A stretch of DNA of 64,000 bases from Chytriomyces cf. hyalinus JEL632 (taxonomy: Eukaryota > Chytridiomycota > Chytridiomycetes > Chytridiales > Chytriomycetaceae), in NCBI GenBank assembly GCA_025435555.1, contig JAIWWG010000040.1:186001-250000 (forward strand), in the 5' to 3' direction. Shown piece after piece: positions 11,010 to 23,203 of this stretch. How positions within the stretch are numbered: position 1 is the stretch's first letter; the number at the start of each line of letters is the position of its first letter. A program made the position numbers and the translations under genes. A model generated the notes under the pieces. It was not told where the DNA came from. It was given only the letters and a program-made list of their open reading frames with translations, and made no database searches.

Positions 11010-14000
11010 TCATGCATGTGCCGTGACTCAGAATCCGCCCGACAATTTTTTCAATTTTCCCATTGAGGGTGTGACTCACTCTTGGTATGGACCGACCAAT
11101 GCCCCAAGCTGCGTTTGTTGACGAGACAAAGAAGTTTCGAATCCCTTTCGAATCCTCGCTGGATGGATGAGCAGGTCTTAACTTGAGGCTGTCGTCGACT
11201 TGCATTCATTGCGTTTATCCACGCATGGCAACGTGCGTGGCAGTTGCACAACAGTGGGCCTGTCCTTCACGGTAATACCGCTCGCTGCTGGCAATGGCGA
11301 TTTCGTGACTGCGGTTGCGGGCATTGAGCGGCAGTGCATGGCTCGCGACGCGGTTTACTGTCGTTGCTGGCTGTGAAGGAGGACTAAGGCTAAGGTGTCA
11401 GAATGTCGAATGCAGAAAAAAATATTTATCGCGACTCTCACGTGGATGAGCCTCTGATCTGCATTTTGCTCAATTGCCTCTTGTCACGTCTAAAATGCCA
11501 CTCGCAGCAGTTGCTGTATTTCCAAAACAGCATCTGCAGGTGCAAAAAATAAACGAGCCGTGTCTCGCTGCTGCAGAAGTAATTGCGCACAAAATGTATC
11601 AGCATTCCTGCAAGTATTTTATTGGAATCACGCGCTCAAAATTGGAAGCAAACAACGCACGCTTGGAATCGCGAAGAGCAGTGAAGGTGCCGGGTTGTCA
11701 GTGGGTATCGTTAACTAGGAAGATTGGAACAGGATGTCATGAATGGAGAGTTTGCATCGGATCTGTGCAGCGCAACAGTCACACAGATGGAGATTATAGT
11801 TACTAACATTGGTCAAGCCAGCATGGGTTGAGTGGCGCAATTGGGAACGCGTGAGACAAGAGAGAAAGACTGCCACTCGAGAAATCCAGGGTCGAATCCC
11901 AATAAGGCTTAAGCAGGGGAGCGGACGAGTCAATTTGGGAGAAGTAAATGGGAGGGGAGGCTCAGACAAGCGACGACTTCTTTTTAATTGGTCGTTCAGA
12001 TGAGTCCCAGAAGTGTTGTCTTCATCATTGCCCGGAGTGAAGCCCACAACGCAAGACCATTTGGCCAGGCGCACTCGACCACGAACGAGCGCAGGAATGG
12101 GCCATCATTCTCTTTCTGGTGAGTTTATGAAACTCCTTTTTGATGGGCCACGTCGCTGATTATATACCCGCTTTTGCTTTTTTGAGCCCATGAAAATTTT
12201 CACATTGGATTTGGTAAAAATTCCAGGTTCCTGGTTGTCACATGGGATCTTGTGGAGTGGTGGCATGAGACGCAGTGAGGGAGAGGGAGTGGGTGTGAGA
12301 CAGGCGCATGGACGAGAGAGAGAGGATGCATGGACGGGAAGGGCGGGAGAGTCGGGCATTCTGGTTGCTGAATGGGTGCCAACAGTCGGAATGCGTTTAA
12401 CAAGAACAACGCGTGCTTGAACGACAAAAACAGCCGGCATTTGGTGATAAGAAATGATTCCTTTTGCAAGTCACTCAAACAGCAAAGCATGCTAACCAGT
12501 GAGACGACAGCAGCAAAGAACTGGCCGCGTTTTCAGCGGCTCATGACATCTAACACGGCAGAATGACAGGACCTTTCGAACTTCGAACATCGATATATCC
12601 ATTTAGACTTTCAACTATCGCTATGCCCACACCCCCGCTGGCCAGATTCTAAACTTGGCTTGCACCCAAAGTACGTATCACGTTCAACGGTTTCTTGTTT
12701 TAAACGAGTTTGCTTGGTCTGTGAACAAAAAAATCAAAATCAAAAATAAAGGAGCTGCAACTGCCTGTCTCGATCCCACACAGCTCTGCTGGAAACTCCG
12801 CGAGCATGCCGATAACCTTCTTGTTGACTGAATGCCCGAGCGAATGACCAGCCTTCTCGAGAGGGCTCTTTGTCGCATCCTACTCGTCAAGCAATCCACT
12901 CGCACTGCCCACGTAGAGTTCAGAGGACCGGCACCAGTTTCACGATAGCCAGCATGCAGAAGAGGTCCTTCGCACGTACACAGTCCGGTGCAACGATGCC
13001 GGCGCTTCCTGATGGCTGCAGCTTATTTTAATTGCGCGTGCATCGGGCAGCGGCAAGCAGCGTGAATTGAAGAAAAGACGAAATTGGAACCAGTTTGCCT
13101 TTTCCTCATTGAGAATACTCGCGCGTACGCGCTTTAGTTTTTCCGGGAACAAAGCCTGGAACCTGCAGCGTGAGCGACAACGAGTCAGTATGCAACAGCC
13201 AAAAACAGTCCATACTCGTTCCCATTTCGTTCAAAAGATGACGCACTTTGCACTCGGATTTCAGGTTGTGTTCACTGTCCCTTCCCTTGTTGTTTTCTCA
13301 AGCGGAAGGGCGACGATGGATTCTTTGAATGTATGGATGCAAAGTGGGAGAATACGTTGATGCCCGCAAACTATTAGTTGCGTGCTCTGCCGGAAACGTG
13401 GTCATTAATTGATGGGATGCAATCGCTGCAAGTTTGAGCGATATTGGTACGATCAATAAACGTGCATTTATTCAACGAAGAAGAACACCTGAATGTACTC
13501 GCAATGAAATCACCTGAGTAATGGTGAACTCTCCCAATGAACTAATGGTGAACTGCAAGTGATGTTGGAAGCAAATATGGTTTTTATTCGAATGAGCAGA
13601 CACGCGCTCCAAGGAATTCAAGACGATCCAAGGCCAAAGAACACAGCCAAACAAACTCCCACCAGACTCCACTTTTCCATCAGCCTTCCACCCAACATCA
13701 TCTTCCCATACAGACTCCGGCGCCGTTGATGATTTCGTTGCAAAACAGGCATCCGTTGACGCTTGCCATGGCGATTCTGTTCAGGTTTGTTTTGGACTTG
13801 TTGTTGACCGGTTTATCCGTTGGCGCTTGTGTTGTGTTTTCCGTTGCAACTGAGCCCAGTGGATTATGTTGATGTTCTTTGTTGCGTTCAACGCGTTGTA
13901 TATCTTTGAGAGAGAGGGCTATGCAAAAGGAGTGGTCCCTGAACGGGCAAAACAAGAGCGGGGAATGTTTCATCATTTGGTACCACTTTTTTTGAGGACG

Positions 14001-14690
14001 TGCTGCATCGACACGCTTGCCACTCCACGGACGGGATTGCGGAGGGCAAAAAGTGGGGAAAACCGGGGATCGCGGCATGATTCAAGAATCAAGCAGCAGG
14101 GGTGGGAAGACTCCTCATCCGAGATGATGGAGCCGATAAAATATATTTGGTAGCCGCAGTGAAGCAGCCGCCATGTTGGGAGTATGAGTTTTGGGGTTGA
14201 GTTTTTGCGGTTAGAATATGAGAGCGGATGGCTTCCTTTTATGCGTTTTTTATTTGGGTTTGTCAGGCGCCACCTTAACGGACCAATCAGGATACGCGAG
14301 ATGACTGCGCACGGCCTTGCAGCTGCTGCTGTCACGAAACGACACTGAGACTTCTACGCGACGTTGGCGATGGGTGCCTCTCACGCTGGCTGTCGAGAGC
14401 CACGTGTGACACGCTCCTGCACTGCATGCGAGACGTGCAAACAATTGGACGTGAAAGTCATGTGACTTGCTTGCTTGGCTGGTAATTTTCAAGTGTGGGG
14501 TATATTCCAATATATATTTATGCTTATTTTAAGTAAATTTTTGAACTGAAAATGCGGAGAATGCACCCACAATACCACCACCACTGGGATGCTTTATGCA
14601 GTATTCCCGGATTCTCCGATGGAATTTGGAAATCAGCTTTATTTAAACATTCATATCCACGGAGGCGGCAGTTGTAAGAATAATTGACAA
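11010..14690. other. Gene-poor stretch
   Basis: Apart from the repeat copy at 11580-12040 I find no supportable gene in 3.7 kb. Open frames here are short, lack splice partners and match no family I know. A minus-strand frame at 13698-14078 codes a low-complexity 126-residue peptide followed by a short hydrophobic frame; it was not accepted. No tRNA or rRNA gene was recognised. Confidence 0.6.
11580..12040 (+). repeat. SINE-like repeat, copy A (tRNA-like promoter)
   Basis: About 460 bases, nearly identical to the inverted copy at 26771-27226. Inside is a tRNA-like segment with an A-box-like GAGTGGCGCAATTGGG (about 11831-11846) and a B-box-like GGGTCGAATCCC (11889-11900), spaced as in a polymerase III internal promoter. 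The flanks carry no open frame of note. Copies differ by scattered substitutions and a few short indels, so both are fairly recent. Termini and target duplications could not be fixed. Confidence 0.65.
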
Positions 14691-14695
14691 TGACA

Positions 14696-15799
14696 TTAAT
14701 GGTTCACAAAGAAGGTCTTGAGCCCAGCCAGGCAGTCCGTATACGGCTTCTTGGGCAAATTCGCGTCCTCCAATACATCCTGGAATATTAGATCCAGCAC
14801 CACCTTGTACTCGTCAAACGAGAACTGTCCCGGATGCGTTTCCATATACTGCAGCATTTCCTGTGTGCGGGGTATGAAACAACGCGTTCAGCAGCAGCCA
14901 CTTGAGTACATCAAGTGTCAAACTCACGGGTCCGTCCGAATTCAAGAGTTCGAAATAGATGCGAACATTCTCCAGTCCCTTCTCATGCGCGGCGGCAATG
15001 TTGGTCAAGCTCTGCTGCAGAGACTCCACGTTTCGAAGCAGTTTCTGGACTCCAAAGTGGTTGATGCGTTTGACGTATTTCAGGTTCACGCGGAGGACAT
15101 GCATAATTAGGTATGAAAGGCCGTCATACAAGAATCTGATATGCGCTGTTAAAAACGTCGAGTGTGGATATGCATGGTTATGCAACTTTTACCTGACTTT
15201 GCGCAGTGGAAATGCGACAGCAACCGTCTCTTGAATCATGATTAAATCCTGGTTCAAGATGTTGACATACGAGTCGGGTTCATACGGCTCATGCTCCAGA
15301 AAGTAGCTGCCCTCGCGCATTGCCAAGTCCAGATAGTACATGGCGTGACACCGGATCTCGACATGAAGCGCAAACAGGTACGTCTCGGACAATTCGTTGT
15401 AGTAGTTGAGGATAGAGTCAAATCGGCCAGTCATTTCAGCATTGAGTGGAAGCTGGACATCGTCTTCAGTCTCAAAGGTGAGGGGAGGAAGACTTTCGGT
15501 GGACTTGCTGGGATCATTCTGAACAAGAGGTGAGCATCCTCACGCGTATAATTTTCTTTTGAATGCGTACCAGGGCATTTGATGAATCCGCAGACTCCTT
15601 CACCCGCGGTTTCAGAAGCGGGGGAATCTTGCGGATCGACTTTTCCGTCACCCGCAAGTGTCCGATCTGGGCAATGAACCAGTCCTGCGGTTTTAAAGCT
15701 TTAATACCTGCTGCATCGCATAACCCAAATAGCTCGAGTACTCACGATGCTGTAATGCATGTGTGCAATGGCTTGCAACGTCCTCGTATCGAACAACAT
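14696..15799 (-). CDS. SEC8: Exocyst subunit Sec8 (EXOC4), C-terminal part only
   Basis: Five exons (15799-15746, 15684-15571, 15518-15193, 15135-14928, 14860-14696) sum to 867 nt, or 288 residues. The sequence matches the C-terminal third of Sec8: GRFDSILNYYNELSETYL, then RFLYDGLSYLI and VQKLLRNVESLQQSLTNIA. Full Sec8 proteins are about 950-1,070 residues, so roughly 700 N-terminal residues are missing. Upstream on the same strand lies only a possible tiny gene, then the divergent demethylase gene at 16518. The first exon has an acceptor-like CACAG four bases before the ATG, so it may once have been an internal exon. It could be a displaced 3' fragment or a split-off piece with the rest elsewhere. 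Confidence 0.8.
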
Positions 15800-15936
15800 T
15801 TCTCTGTGATCAAAGAGAAATAAAAGTCACCACCATTGGGATGCTTTCAAATACTCCATGGTTTCTCATTCCTCATTCGGTGGGCCATCTGTGTATATGA
15901 GTGGAAAACGGCCGCAGACCTCAAGTCCCTAAACCA

Positions 15937-16180
15937 CTACGCCATCATCCACTTTCGATACGCGGCAAAACACTCGGGCCCCTTCTGCCTCATATTGTGA
16001 GAATCCAACTCCTTGCGCCCCTTGCCAGCCAGCTCCTGAAGCTCTTTGCGTAAATCCACACGGTGCATGAAAGACCCATTAAGGGCACCGTTTTAAATGT
16101 ACGCGCACCATTCTGCGAATCCTGGAATGTATTTCGCGTTTTTGGAAGTTGGTGATCATTGCGAGTGTTTGTGTCGACAT
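15937..16180 (-). CDS. Possible 56-residue protein
   Basis: A two-exon reading (16180-16109, 16035-15937) joins in phase through a GTGCGC...TTCAG intron. It yields a basic, helical 56-residue protein starting MSTQTLAMITNFQKREI and ending FAAYRKWMMA. It lies between the Sec8 fragment and the demethylase gene. Its size and charge recall small mitochondrial or assembly-factor proteins, but I do not recognise a family. It could also be chance. Confidence 0.3.
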
Positions 16181-16517
16181 CACGTGCTGAATCTGGCCGT
16201 CGCTTGGGTAGTTGCATGATGGAGTGCGCGGGTGGATCTACTTATGACAGGCCGTGTTATTGCATTGTTGAGCGGACCCCAGCGCGAAGGGGGAAAGGAA
16301 GTCACGGATTTATAACCACTGCACTTTCAATTCGCAAAGACAGGCTTCAACGGTGGCCACAGGCTCAGCTGGCACACGCGCAGGTATTGCTACTATTTCA
16401 CTGCTGGTGATACTGTTTGGACTACAAAAATGCTCTTGAGCTGGTCAACAAGAAGTGTGTGTGGGCCGTTCGTCGAAGGTAGAGTTAATTATTTAACTTT
16501 AAAAAACAAAATACACC

Positions 16518-19052
16518 ATGAAAGGCGACCGGTTCTGCTACTGCCAAAGCACGTGGGAGAGCAGTCGGCGCTTCATGCTTCAGTTGAGTTGATTGATGGG
16601 GAGCTCGCAGGGCACGTTACTGACGCTGGGAAACAGGTGCGATGCATGCAAGGAGTGGTTCCACGGCGATTGTCTCCGTCCATCCATCTCAGAGGAGGAT
16701 GCCTTGCGCTTTGCTCGATTTCACTGTCCAGAATGCACAGTGCTTTCAGGGCCATCCATAGGTAAGTCAGTGCATCCATTTGCGAACTGTTTAGTTTGCT
16801 TTGGAGTCAACTACTTATGTGCATGTGCAGAGCGACAGCTGGTTGCGCGGGCAGTTCGAGAAACGCGAACAATGATTGACTACAACGAGGCCACTTCTCT
16901 CGCCCAGGACGAGCACAAGTACGGTGAGTCACGACCGACGCATCTTGAGTCAACCTGTTTTTCAACTGAAAAACTTGCTCGCAGCAAAGTTATTGCGAGC
17001 AAAGCGTTTTGCGCCGAATCGGTTTCCTTACGTGAATGGCGACACGGTTTCTCTCGAATGGCTTCGATGCACTGGGATGCGCGATCCATTTCTCATCGAG
17101 GATCCTGAGGGACTGGACATGCGCATGCCGCCAGCTTCCTTAACTGTAGACCAAGTTGCTGATGCATGCGGTACTTGTCAAAATTACGTCGTGCTGAATT
17201 TGATCCCAATCGAAAGAACTCACTGCATCCCCAGGCCGAGACATGATTGTTGAAGCGATGGAAGTCCTCTCTCAGCAAGACAAACAAATGACGCTGGACG
17301 AATGGGCCAAATATTTCACACAGCCGCCCGAAAAACGGAAACGTTTGCTAAACGTGATCTCCCTCGAAATCGGATCCACGAAACTGGCGCAAATGATTCA
17401 ACGGCCTCGCATCGTTCGAGAACTCGATTGGACCGAGACCGTATGGCCCCCGCGGAATTTGAAGCCGGAGTTTCCGCGCGTGCAGTTGTATTGTTTGATG
17501 AGTGTTAAGGATTGCTACACTGATTTCCACATTGACTTTGGCGGTTCGTCCGTCTTTTACCATTTGCTCTCGGGCGAAAAGCATTTTTATTTTGTCCGCC
17601 CGACTCCCGTCAATCTGAAAAAATACGAAAAATGGTCTTCTTCGCCGGACCAGTCGACCACATTTTTCGGAGACGAAGTCAAAGAATGTGTCGAAGTCCG
17701 CATCACAGCGGGAAACACGTATGACAATTATCAAAATTTGAAGACTTCACCCGTTGACTAATTCTGTTTTATTGCAGGATGATAATTCCCACGGGTTGGA
17801 TTCATGCCGTATACACGCCCAAAGACTCGATCGTTATTGGAGGAAATTTTCTCCAAGGAATGAACATTGGCGGCCAGTTTGACTGCTACGAAGTTGAAAA
17901 CAGGACAAATGTTCCTCTCAAATTTCGGTATCTTCAATTCTCTTCTGACCATTCATGTTTGCCCGTCCTGATAAATACTCTCTGGTTTCCAGATACCCAT
18001 ATTTCGTTCAAATGCAATGGTTTGCTGCAAAGCACTACCTTACCGTCCTCAAATCCAACCCGCAACCCCAAAACGAATCCTATACCCATTCTGCGCATCC
18101 ATTCTCCAAATGGGAAATTGAAGGACTACGGCGTCTCGCTGATTTCTTGATCACCGAAGTCAAACTTCTCAACGACACGCGTCTTAGTGACCCCAAAACG
18201 CGCAGACGGATACGCGAAAACATTCCATCCGAGTTGAAAAATGTTGCCAAGATGGTGCAAAATTTGCGCAGCTTGGTTGTAAAGGAACAGATGCGGATTG
18301 CTGCGAGCGAAATGAACGCGTCGTTGGCGGGGATGGCGGCCGAACACGCAAGCGATGAAGATGATGGCGACGAGGGTAGCATTGGCGCTTTGAAGGATGA
18401 GGTTCTGTTCAAGGAGGATGAAGAGGAGCCTGAGAACGACTCGGTGGACCAGGTTGTGATTGTGGGCGAATCCAAGTTTGGGAGGCCCATCAAGCTTAAA
18501 CTCAAGTCTCCAAATGCGCTGCCGCAGAAAGAAGCGATTCACTTGGACCTGGAAGACGATGAAGCCGACTTGGAGCATGTTTCAGAATGGAATAGTGACG
18601 ATTCAGAGGCAGAAGTTTACGATGATTACCAGGATGTGGACGATGATGAAGATGATGATGCTGCTGCAGTAGACGATCCCGATGAATCTGCCTCAGATAA
18701 CGAGCAAACGGCGCGACGAAAACGGAAACGAGATGGGAGAAATGGAGCAGAAGCAAGCAAAAAGGTTTCTATTGCAGCGCCAACATCGTTCAAACCTCTC
18801 GCTGTAATAGCTTCTAGCAGTGGAATCACGCCTCAAATGGAAGTGCCATTGGCACAAAGGTCACTCCCCACTTCAAATGTTTACCCGTCAAATAAGGCCC
18901 AGTTGGAAACAGCTCATATCAAAAAGAAACTGGCACCACAGCCGTCAGAAGCCACCAAACAAGCGCTCGCCGCTGCAAAGCCGGCACCACCAAAAAAGAA
19001 AAAGATTGGCGGTTTTCTAGGCCAATTGCTTGCCAAGTCCAAAAAGAAGTAG
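16518..19052 (+). CDS. JHD1: PHD-JmjC histone lysine demethylase, JHD1/KDM2-KDM7 type
   Basis: Seven exons: 16518-16582, 16637-16761, 16831-16923, 16985-17170, 17235-17718, 17778-17927 and 17993-19052, giving 720 residues. An N-terminal PHD finger (residues 5-60: [30 protein letters not shown]) would bind methylated H3 tails. The JmjC domain (about 200-350) carries the iron ligands His and Asp in [10 protein letters not shown] and the distal His in [11 protein letters not shown], plus [10 protein letters not shown] and [10 protein letters not shown] blocks. These residues are intact, so it should be an active Fe(II)/2-oxoglutarate demethylase; family members act on H3K36, H3K9 or H3K27. The C-terminal third is acidic and then Lys-rich, probably a nuclear tail. 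The intron splitting the PHD finger uses a weak GTTGAG donor. Confidence 0.92.
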
Positions 19053-19136
19053 CACACACCCACCCATTAAAAATGCTGTTATTTATTTCCTTACTTGAGT
19101 AAACGTATAGAAGAACGTCCTCTATGTATTGGGTGC

Positions 19137-22100
19137 TCAGTAGATGTTCTTGAACTTTTTCCGAGTTCCTCCAACCAACTTCTGAACACCACCATCGCCA
19201 AACTCACTTGCAGCAGAAGAACTGCTTTGAAGTTGGTATGCCTTTCGCTTCAAGTTGGGAGTTGCACTTGACTTTTTATCGTTGTTTGGTTTCTTTGCGC
19301 CATTATGTTTGGCGGGTGCAGATGGAGCGCCCATGGCCATTCCAGGAGCGTCACGGAGACCAAAAGACTTGGCAACATGACCTAAATGCAAATGTTTGAG
19401 ATTGAACAGCTGCCGCTCCGTTGAGACGTGGGTGGCATAGGCGCGAACGTGAGACCGGAATGCACTTCTTGCAAGTTCCAAGTTCTAACAAAACATAAAT
19501 GAGTGTTGGTGCTCTCTTAATAAAAGCAGGGTAACGAAATAAACGCGAATCCCACCTTTTCATCCGCCATAATGAACCGCTCAAACATCATTTGCACATC
19601 AGTCGCCCAATCTTCAAGTGACCTCTTTTTCACCCGCTTCCCTTTGGAATCTTTGTCTGACCCCTTCCCTTCCGGTTTCGCTGCAGCGTCTGCACCTTCA
19701 ACCGGTGCGCCCGCCAAGTGCTTCAACACGGCCATACCGTCTTCTGGAGCAACAACAACTCCTTTCCGTTTCAATAAATCGACATATTTGGCTTCACTTG
19801 GAAGAAGCAAACTAACAGCGCTACCAGCCCGCCCCAAACGCGCCGTTCGTCCAATTCGGTGCACATAGTCTTTCACATCGCTCGGCATGTCATATTGAAT
19901 GACGAAACTGATATCTGGCAAATCGAGACCACGTGCGGCAACGTCCGTGCAGATAAGGAGACTGTGTTTATGTTTCTTGAATCCAGTGTATGCTTGCTCT
20001 CGTGCCTTTTGCGACAAGTTTCCATGCAGTTTAAATATGGTTGTTGACGGGAACAGAGGAGATTCAAGGCCACTGGATGTCAGTGCTTCTGCTGAGAGCG
20101 GAGCAAGTGGAGCCGGTTCAGGCTGCGCTGCTTCGGCCTCAGCGTCCTTATCGTCGGCGGATTTTGCGGAATCTTTGGATGCACCTTTTTTACCTTTTCC
20201 ATGCGCTTTGGAGTCCTTTTTATCTTTTGTGGCAGGTTTCGGGTTATTTGCAGCAGCTTCTGCTTCATCGCGTGACGGGCCCTTATGCCCATTCGCGAGC
20301 ATGTGGAACAAGAAATCAACAGAATCGCATGTGTCTGCAAACAGGATTGCCTTGAATCCTCCATACGCAGCACCGCGATTCGCAATTTGCCGAAGAATTG
20401 CAACCAGCGTAACCAAGCGTAGCTTTGCTGGAACTAGAACGTACGTCTGCTTCAATTGCTCGGGAACAGTGAAAAGCCCCTCTTCGTCTTCGTCCATTGC
20501 AGTTGTTGAGGAAACTGCATTCGCTTCTTCAGCTGATGCAGTGTCTTTGTAACCAGACAGGAGGTCAGTAATCTCCTCATCGTCATTCTTGTCTTTTTCT
20601 TGATTGTCCCAGAAATCTTCATCCGAGTCTTCAGCATCGTCCTTCTTTTTTTCAATGATAAAGTCTCGTCCTTTGGAGGGCTTTTTGGCGAGATCAAAGG
20701 TATCTTCGGCTGCGGCAGATTTTTCTTCGTCCTCGGCGGCTTTGATAAACAAAGGATCTTTTAAACTCGTTTCGGCGAGTCGCTGGACACTGCCTTTGAT
20801 TGTTGCTGAGGTGAGCAGAATCTGTTTGTGGACTGGCCAGCATGGGGCTTTCAACCGCTTTTGGATTGAGATGCATGTTTTACGCTTATCATCGATAATT
20901 GCCAACAGTTCTCGAAGAGTTTCTGTGGATCGATTCAAAAAAAAAAACGGATTAAGCTATTTCTTCGAGTGAATCGAGTTTCAGGTCTCTCACCTTCAAA
21001 TCCAAGCTCCAAGAATCGATCAGCCTCATCCAAGACGAGCCACCTCAAATTTCCAATTTCGAATGCACGCGTGGTTTTCAAGTGGTCAATTAAACGTCCA
21101 GGAGTTGAAACTAGAATTGTGCAACCCTTCCGCAAACGCGCTTTTTCGGACTTTTTCTTGTCACCGCCTACAACTAAACCGGGAACAATCCAATGCCGCG
21201 ACGGTTTCGAAGAAGTTGGCTTTGATTTGGTTTCGGTATCTTCATTGCCGTCTTCATCTTCGTTGTCGCTGGCGTCGTCTTCTTCTTTTTCTGCGTTTTC
21301 AACTTGGGTCGTGGATTTACCGTCTGCGGCCGATGCCGTAGAGTATTTGAGTAGAGTTTCCAAAACTGCGCAAATTTGTTTCGCGAGTTCACGAGTCGGT
21401 GCCAGAATAATAGCGACTGTTCCAAGACTTCGATTCAGCTGATTCTATATCACCTCAGACAAATCATTGTTAATTAACAAAGATGGCTTGTATGCTGAAT
21501 GCAATATTTCTAACCCTTTCCGCTTCTGAGCACTGAGTTTGCGCCATAATCAGGGAATGAACAATTGGAAGCAAATACGCAAGAGTTTTTCCAGATCCCG
21601 TCTGCGCCTGGACAAGCGCATCTTTCGAAAACGATAGCGATTTCAAAGTTGCAGCGTTACGTGGAATCAAGGCAGCAAGCGTTGCACGTTGGATTTGTGT
21701 GGGAACTGTGACACCCATTTTCGAAGACAAGTGAGAAATCAAAAATGGGTTCAAGCCAAGTCCAGTGAATGAGTTTATGTCGGTTGCTTCGGGGACTGCG
21801 TTTGAAGTTTGTTTTGGTGCCAATGCGTCGGGGTCCTCCGTTTGGACAGGAAGAGTTTCAGGGGATGGGTTTCCGCTAAAGAGCGAGGAGACAAATGAGG
21901 TGCTCTTTTTGGCGGCACCGTTATTTCCAGCGGCTCCTCCTTTATTGAACGGCGCACCGGGCTTTCCATTCGCAGCTGAAGATTTGTTTGTGGGTCTTGA
22001 CACTTTGACAACGCCTGACTGGAAGGGTTTCTTGAAGGCAGGTTTCTCGGTGGTAGTGGTGGGAGCGACAGAGAGTTGGTCTATGGGACGGTTGTCCCGC

Positions 22101-22258
22101 GGTGCGCTGACCTTCTCTGCTTTGCTTTTGGCAATCTTGTTGACGATGCGCTTCTTCTTCCACGAGCCCTTCCCGACGCCGAATACGGATGCAGAGACAG
22201 ACCCTTGGGTCGGTGCCGTGGGCATGGCGAAGTTCATTTGGAGTCCGTCGTCATCCAT
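19137..22258 (-). CDS. DBP7: DEAD-box RNA helicase DDX31/Dbp7
   Basis: Four exons (22258-21515, 21444-20994, 20922-19556, 19484-19137) give 969 residues. Helicase motifs are all visible: Q motif PTQIQRA, motif I AQTGSGKT, Ia [38 protein letters not shown], and [15 protein letters not shown]. The C-terminal [10 protein letters not shown]...[17 protein letters not shown] block is the DUF4217-type tail typical of DDX31/Dbp7, a nucleolar factor for 60S ribosomal subunit assembly. Two acidic/Lys-rich inserts (after motif Ia and after motif III) make it longer than yeast Dbp7. The N-terminal 150 residues are Lys/Ala-rich and probably disordered. Confidence 0.93.
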
Positions 22259-22329
22259 TTCAGGTGTTGTGTATTTGTGAGGACGGGGAAAAAAAGAAAG
22301 AAAGCAACTCTCGACTCGCGGTTTTATTA

Positions 22330-23164
22330 TCACCAAATCTCATTCGCAGGACGAACAGTGAGTTCGAACGTCCAAACGCTCTTTGGCTGTCTGTGCAGCA
22401 TCAGGAACGTGTCTGCAACTCTCGCTGGCTGGATCAAGTCATCGGGGCCGGCGTCGGGCTTCCAGCCTCGCGCATTCTCGCTGTCGACGATGCCGTCGAG
22501 GACTAAGTGCGACACGTGAAGACCGAGGGGCATTAGCTCACGCGCTGTGGACTCGGCCAGCGCTCGAGTAGAGAAGGCGGGTACTGCGACATACGCGAAG
22601 TTGGCGCTGCCTCGGAGCGACGCCGTTGCTCCAGTGAAAAAGACACTTCCTTCCTTGCGTTCAATCTTGGCCGAGTTTTTTGGATGTGAGAGTTTGTGGT
22701 TAACTAGGCATCAGAAATACTCACCATCGAAGGGAGGAGGTGCTGCAGCAGTCGAAGGGGTCCCACAGTGCGAGCAGAGACAGCCTTTGCCAGATCATCG
22801 GCGTCCATGTCAAGCACGGACCCACGGCGGAATGTGCTTGGGCCACCGGCATTCAGCACAACCACTTCGACGGGAGGCATCCCGCTGATTGCACGCGCCG
22901 CCGAGGCAACACTATCCTTTTCAGTCAAGTCGCATTGAACTGCTGTGGCGTTGCCCAGTTCATTCGCTAGTGACTGTTTGAGACACGCGTTCTTTCAGTC
23001 TGATCTCACAAGTTGTCGCCCGGCCCACTTACACTGAGATAGTCCATGGAGCGAGACAGCAAAGCGACATGGTATCCCTCTTTCTGGAATGCCCGAGCCG
23101 TGGCAGACCCGACCCCGGGCCCCACTCCCGCAATGACCACTGTCTTCAACGGGTTATGTGCCAT
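22330..23164 (-). CDS. Atypical short-chain dehydrogenase/reductase
   Basis: Three exons (23164-23033, 22973-22725, 22665-22330) code 238 residues. The Rossmann signature is present (VVIAGVGPGVGSATA near the start; VVLNAGG in the middle). The usual YxxxK catalytic pair is not: the region reads AYVAVPAFSTRALAES, with a Tyr but no Lys four residues on. The fold and cofactor binding are therefore well supported, while classic SDR catalysis is doubtful. It starts only about 40 bases from the divergently transcribed TPGS2 gene, so the two share a promoter region. Confidence 0.85.
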
Positions 23165-23203
23165 TTGTAATGTTTGGTAAAGTTGTTTGAAAATCAAAAC
23201 AAC

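Noticed and set aside
11474-12003. Open frames within the repeat copies at 11.5-12 kb and 26.8-27.2 kb as small genes
   Set aside because: The frames exist only because the two repeat copies are similar; they are short, match no family, and run through the tRNA-like promoter.
12105-12490. Minus-strand open frames in the gene-poor stretch
   Set aside because: Low complexity, no splice partners and no recognisable domain.
13698-14078. 126-residue minus-strand open frame
   Set aside because: Composition looks random, no promoter or family signal; noted only in the gene-poor entry.
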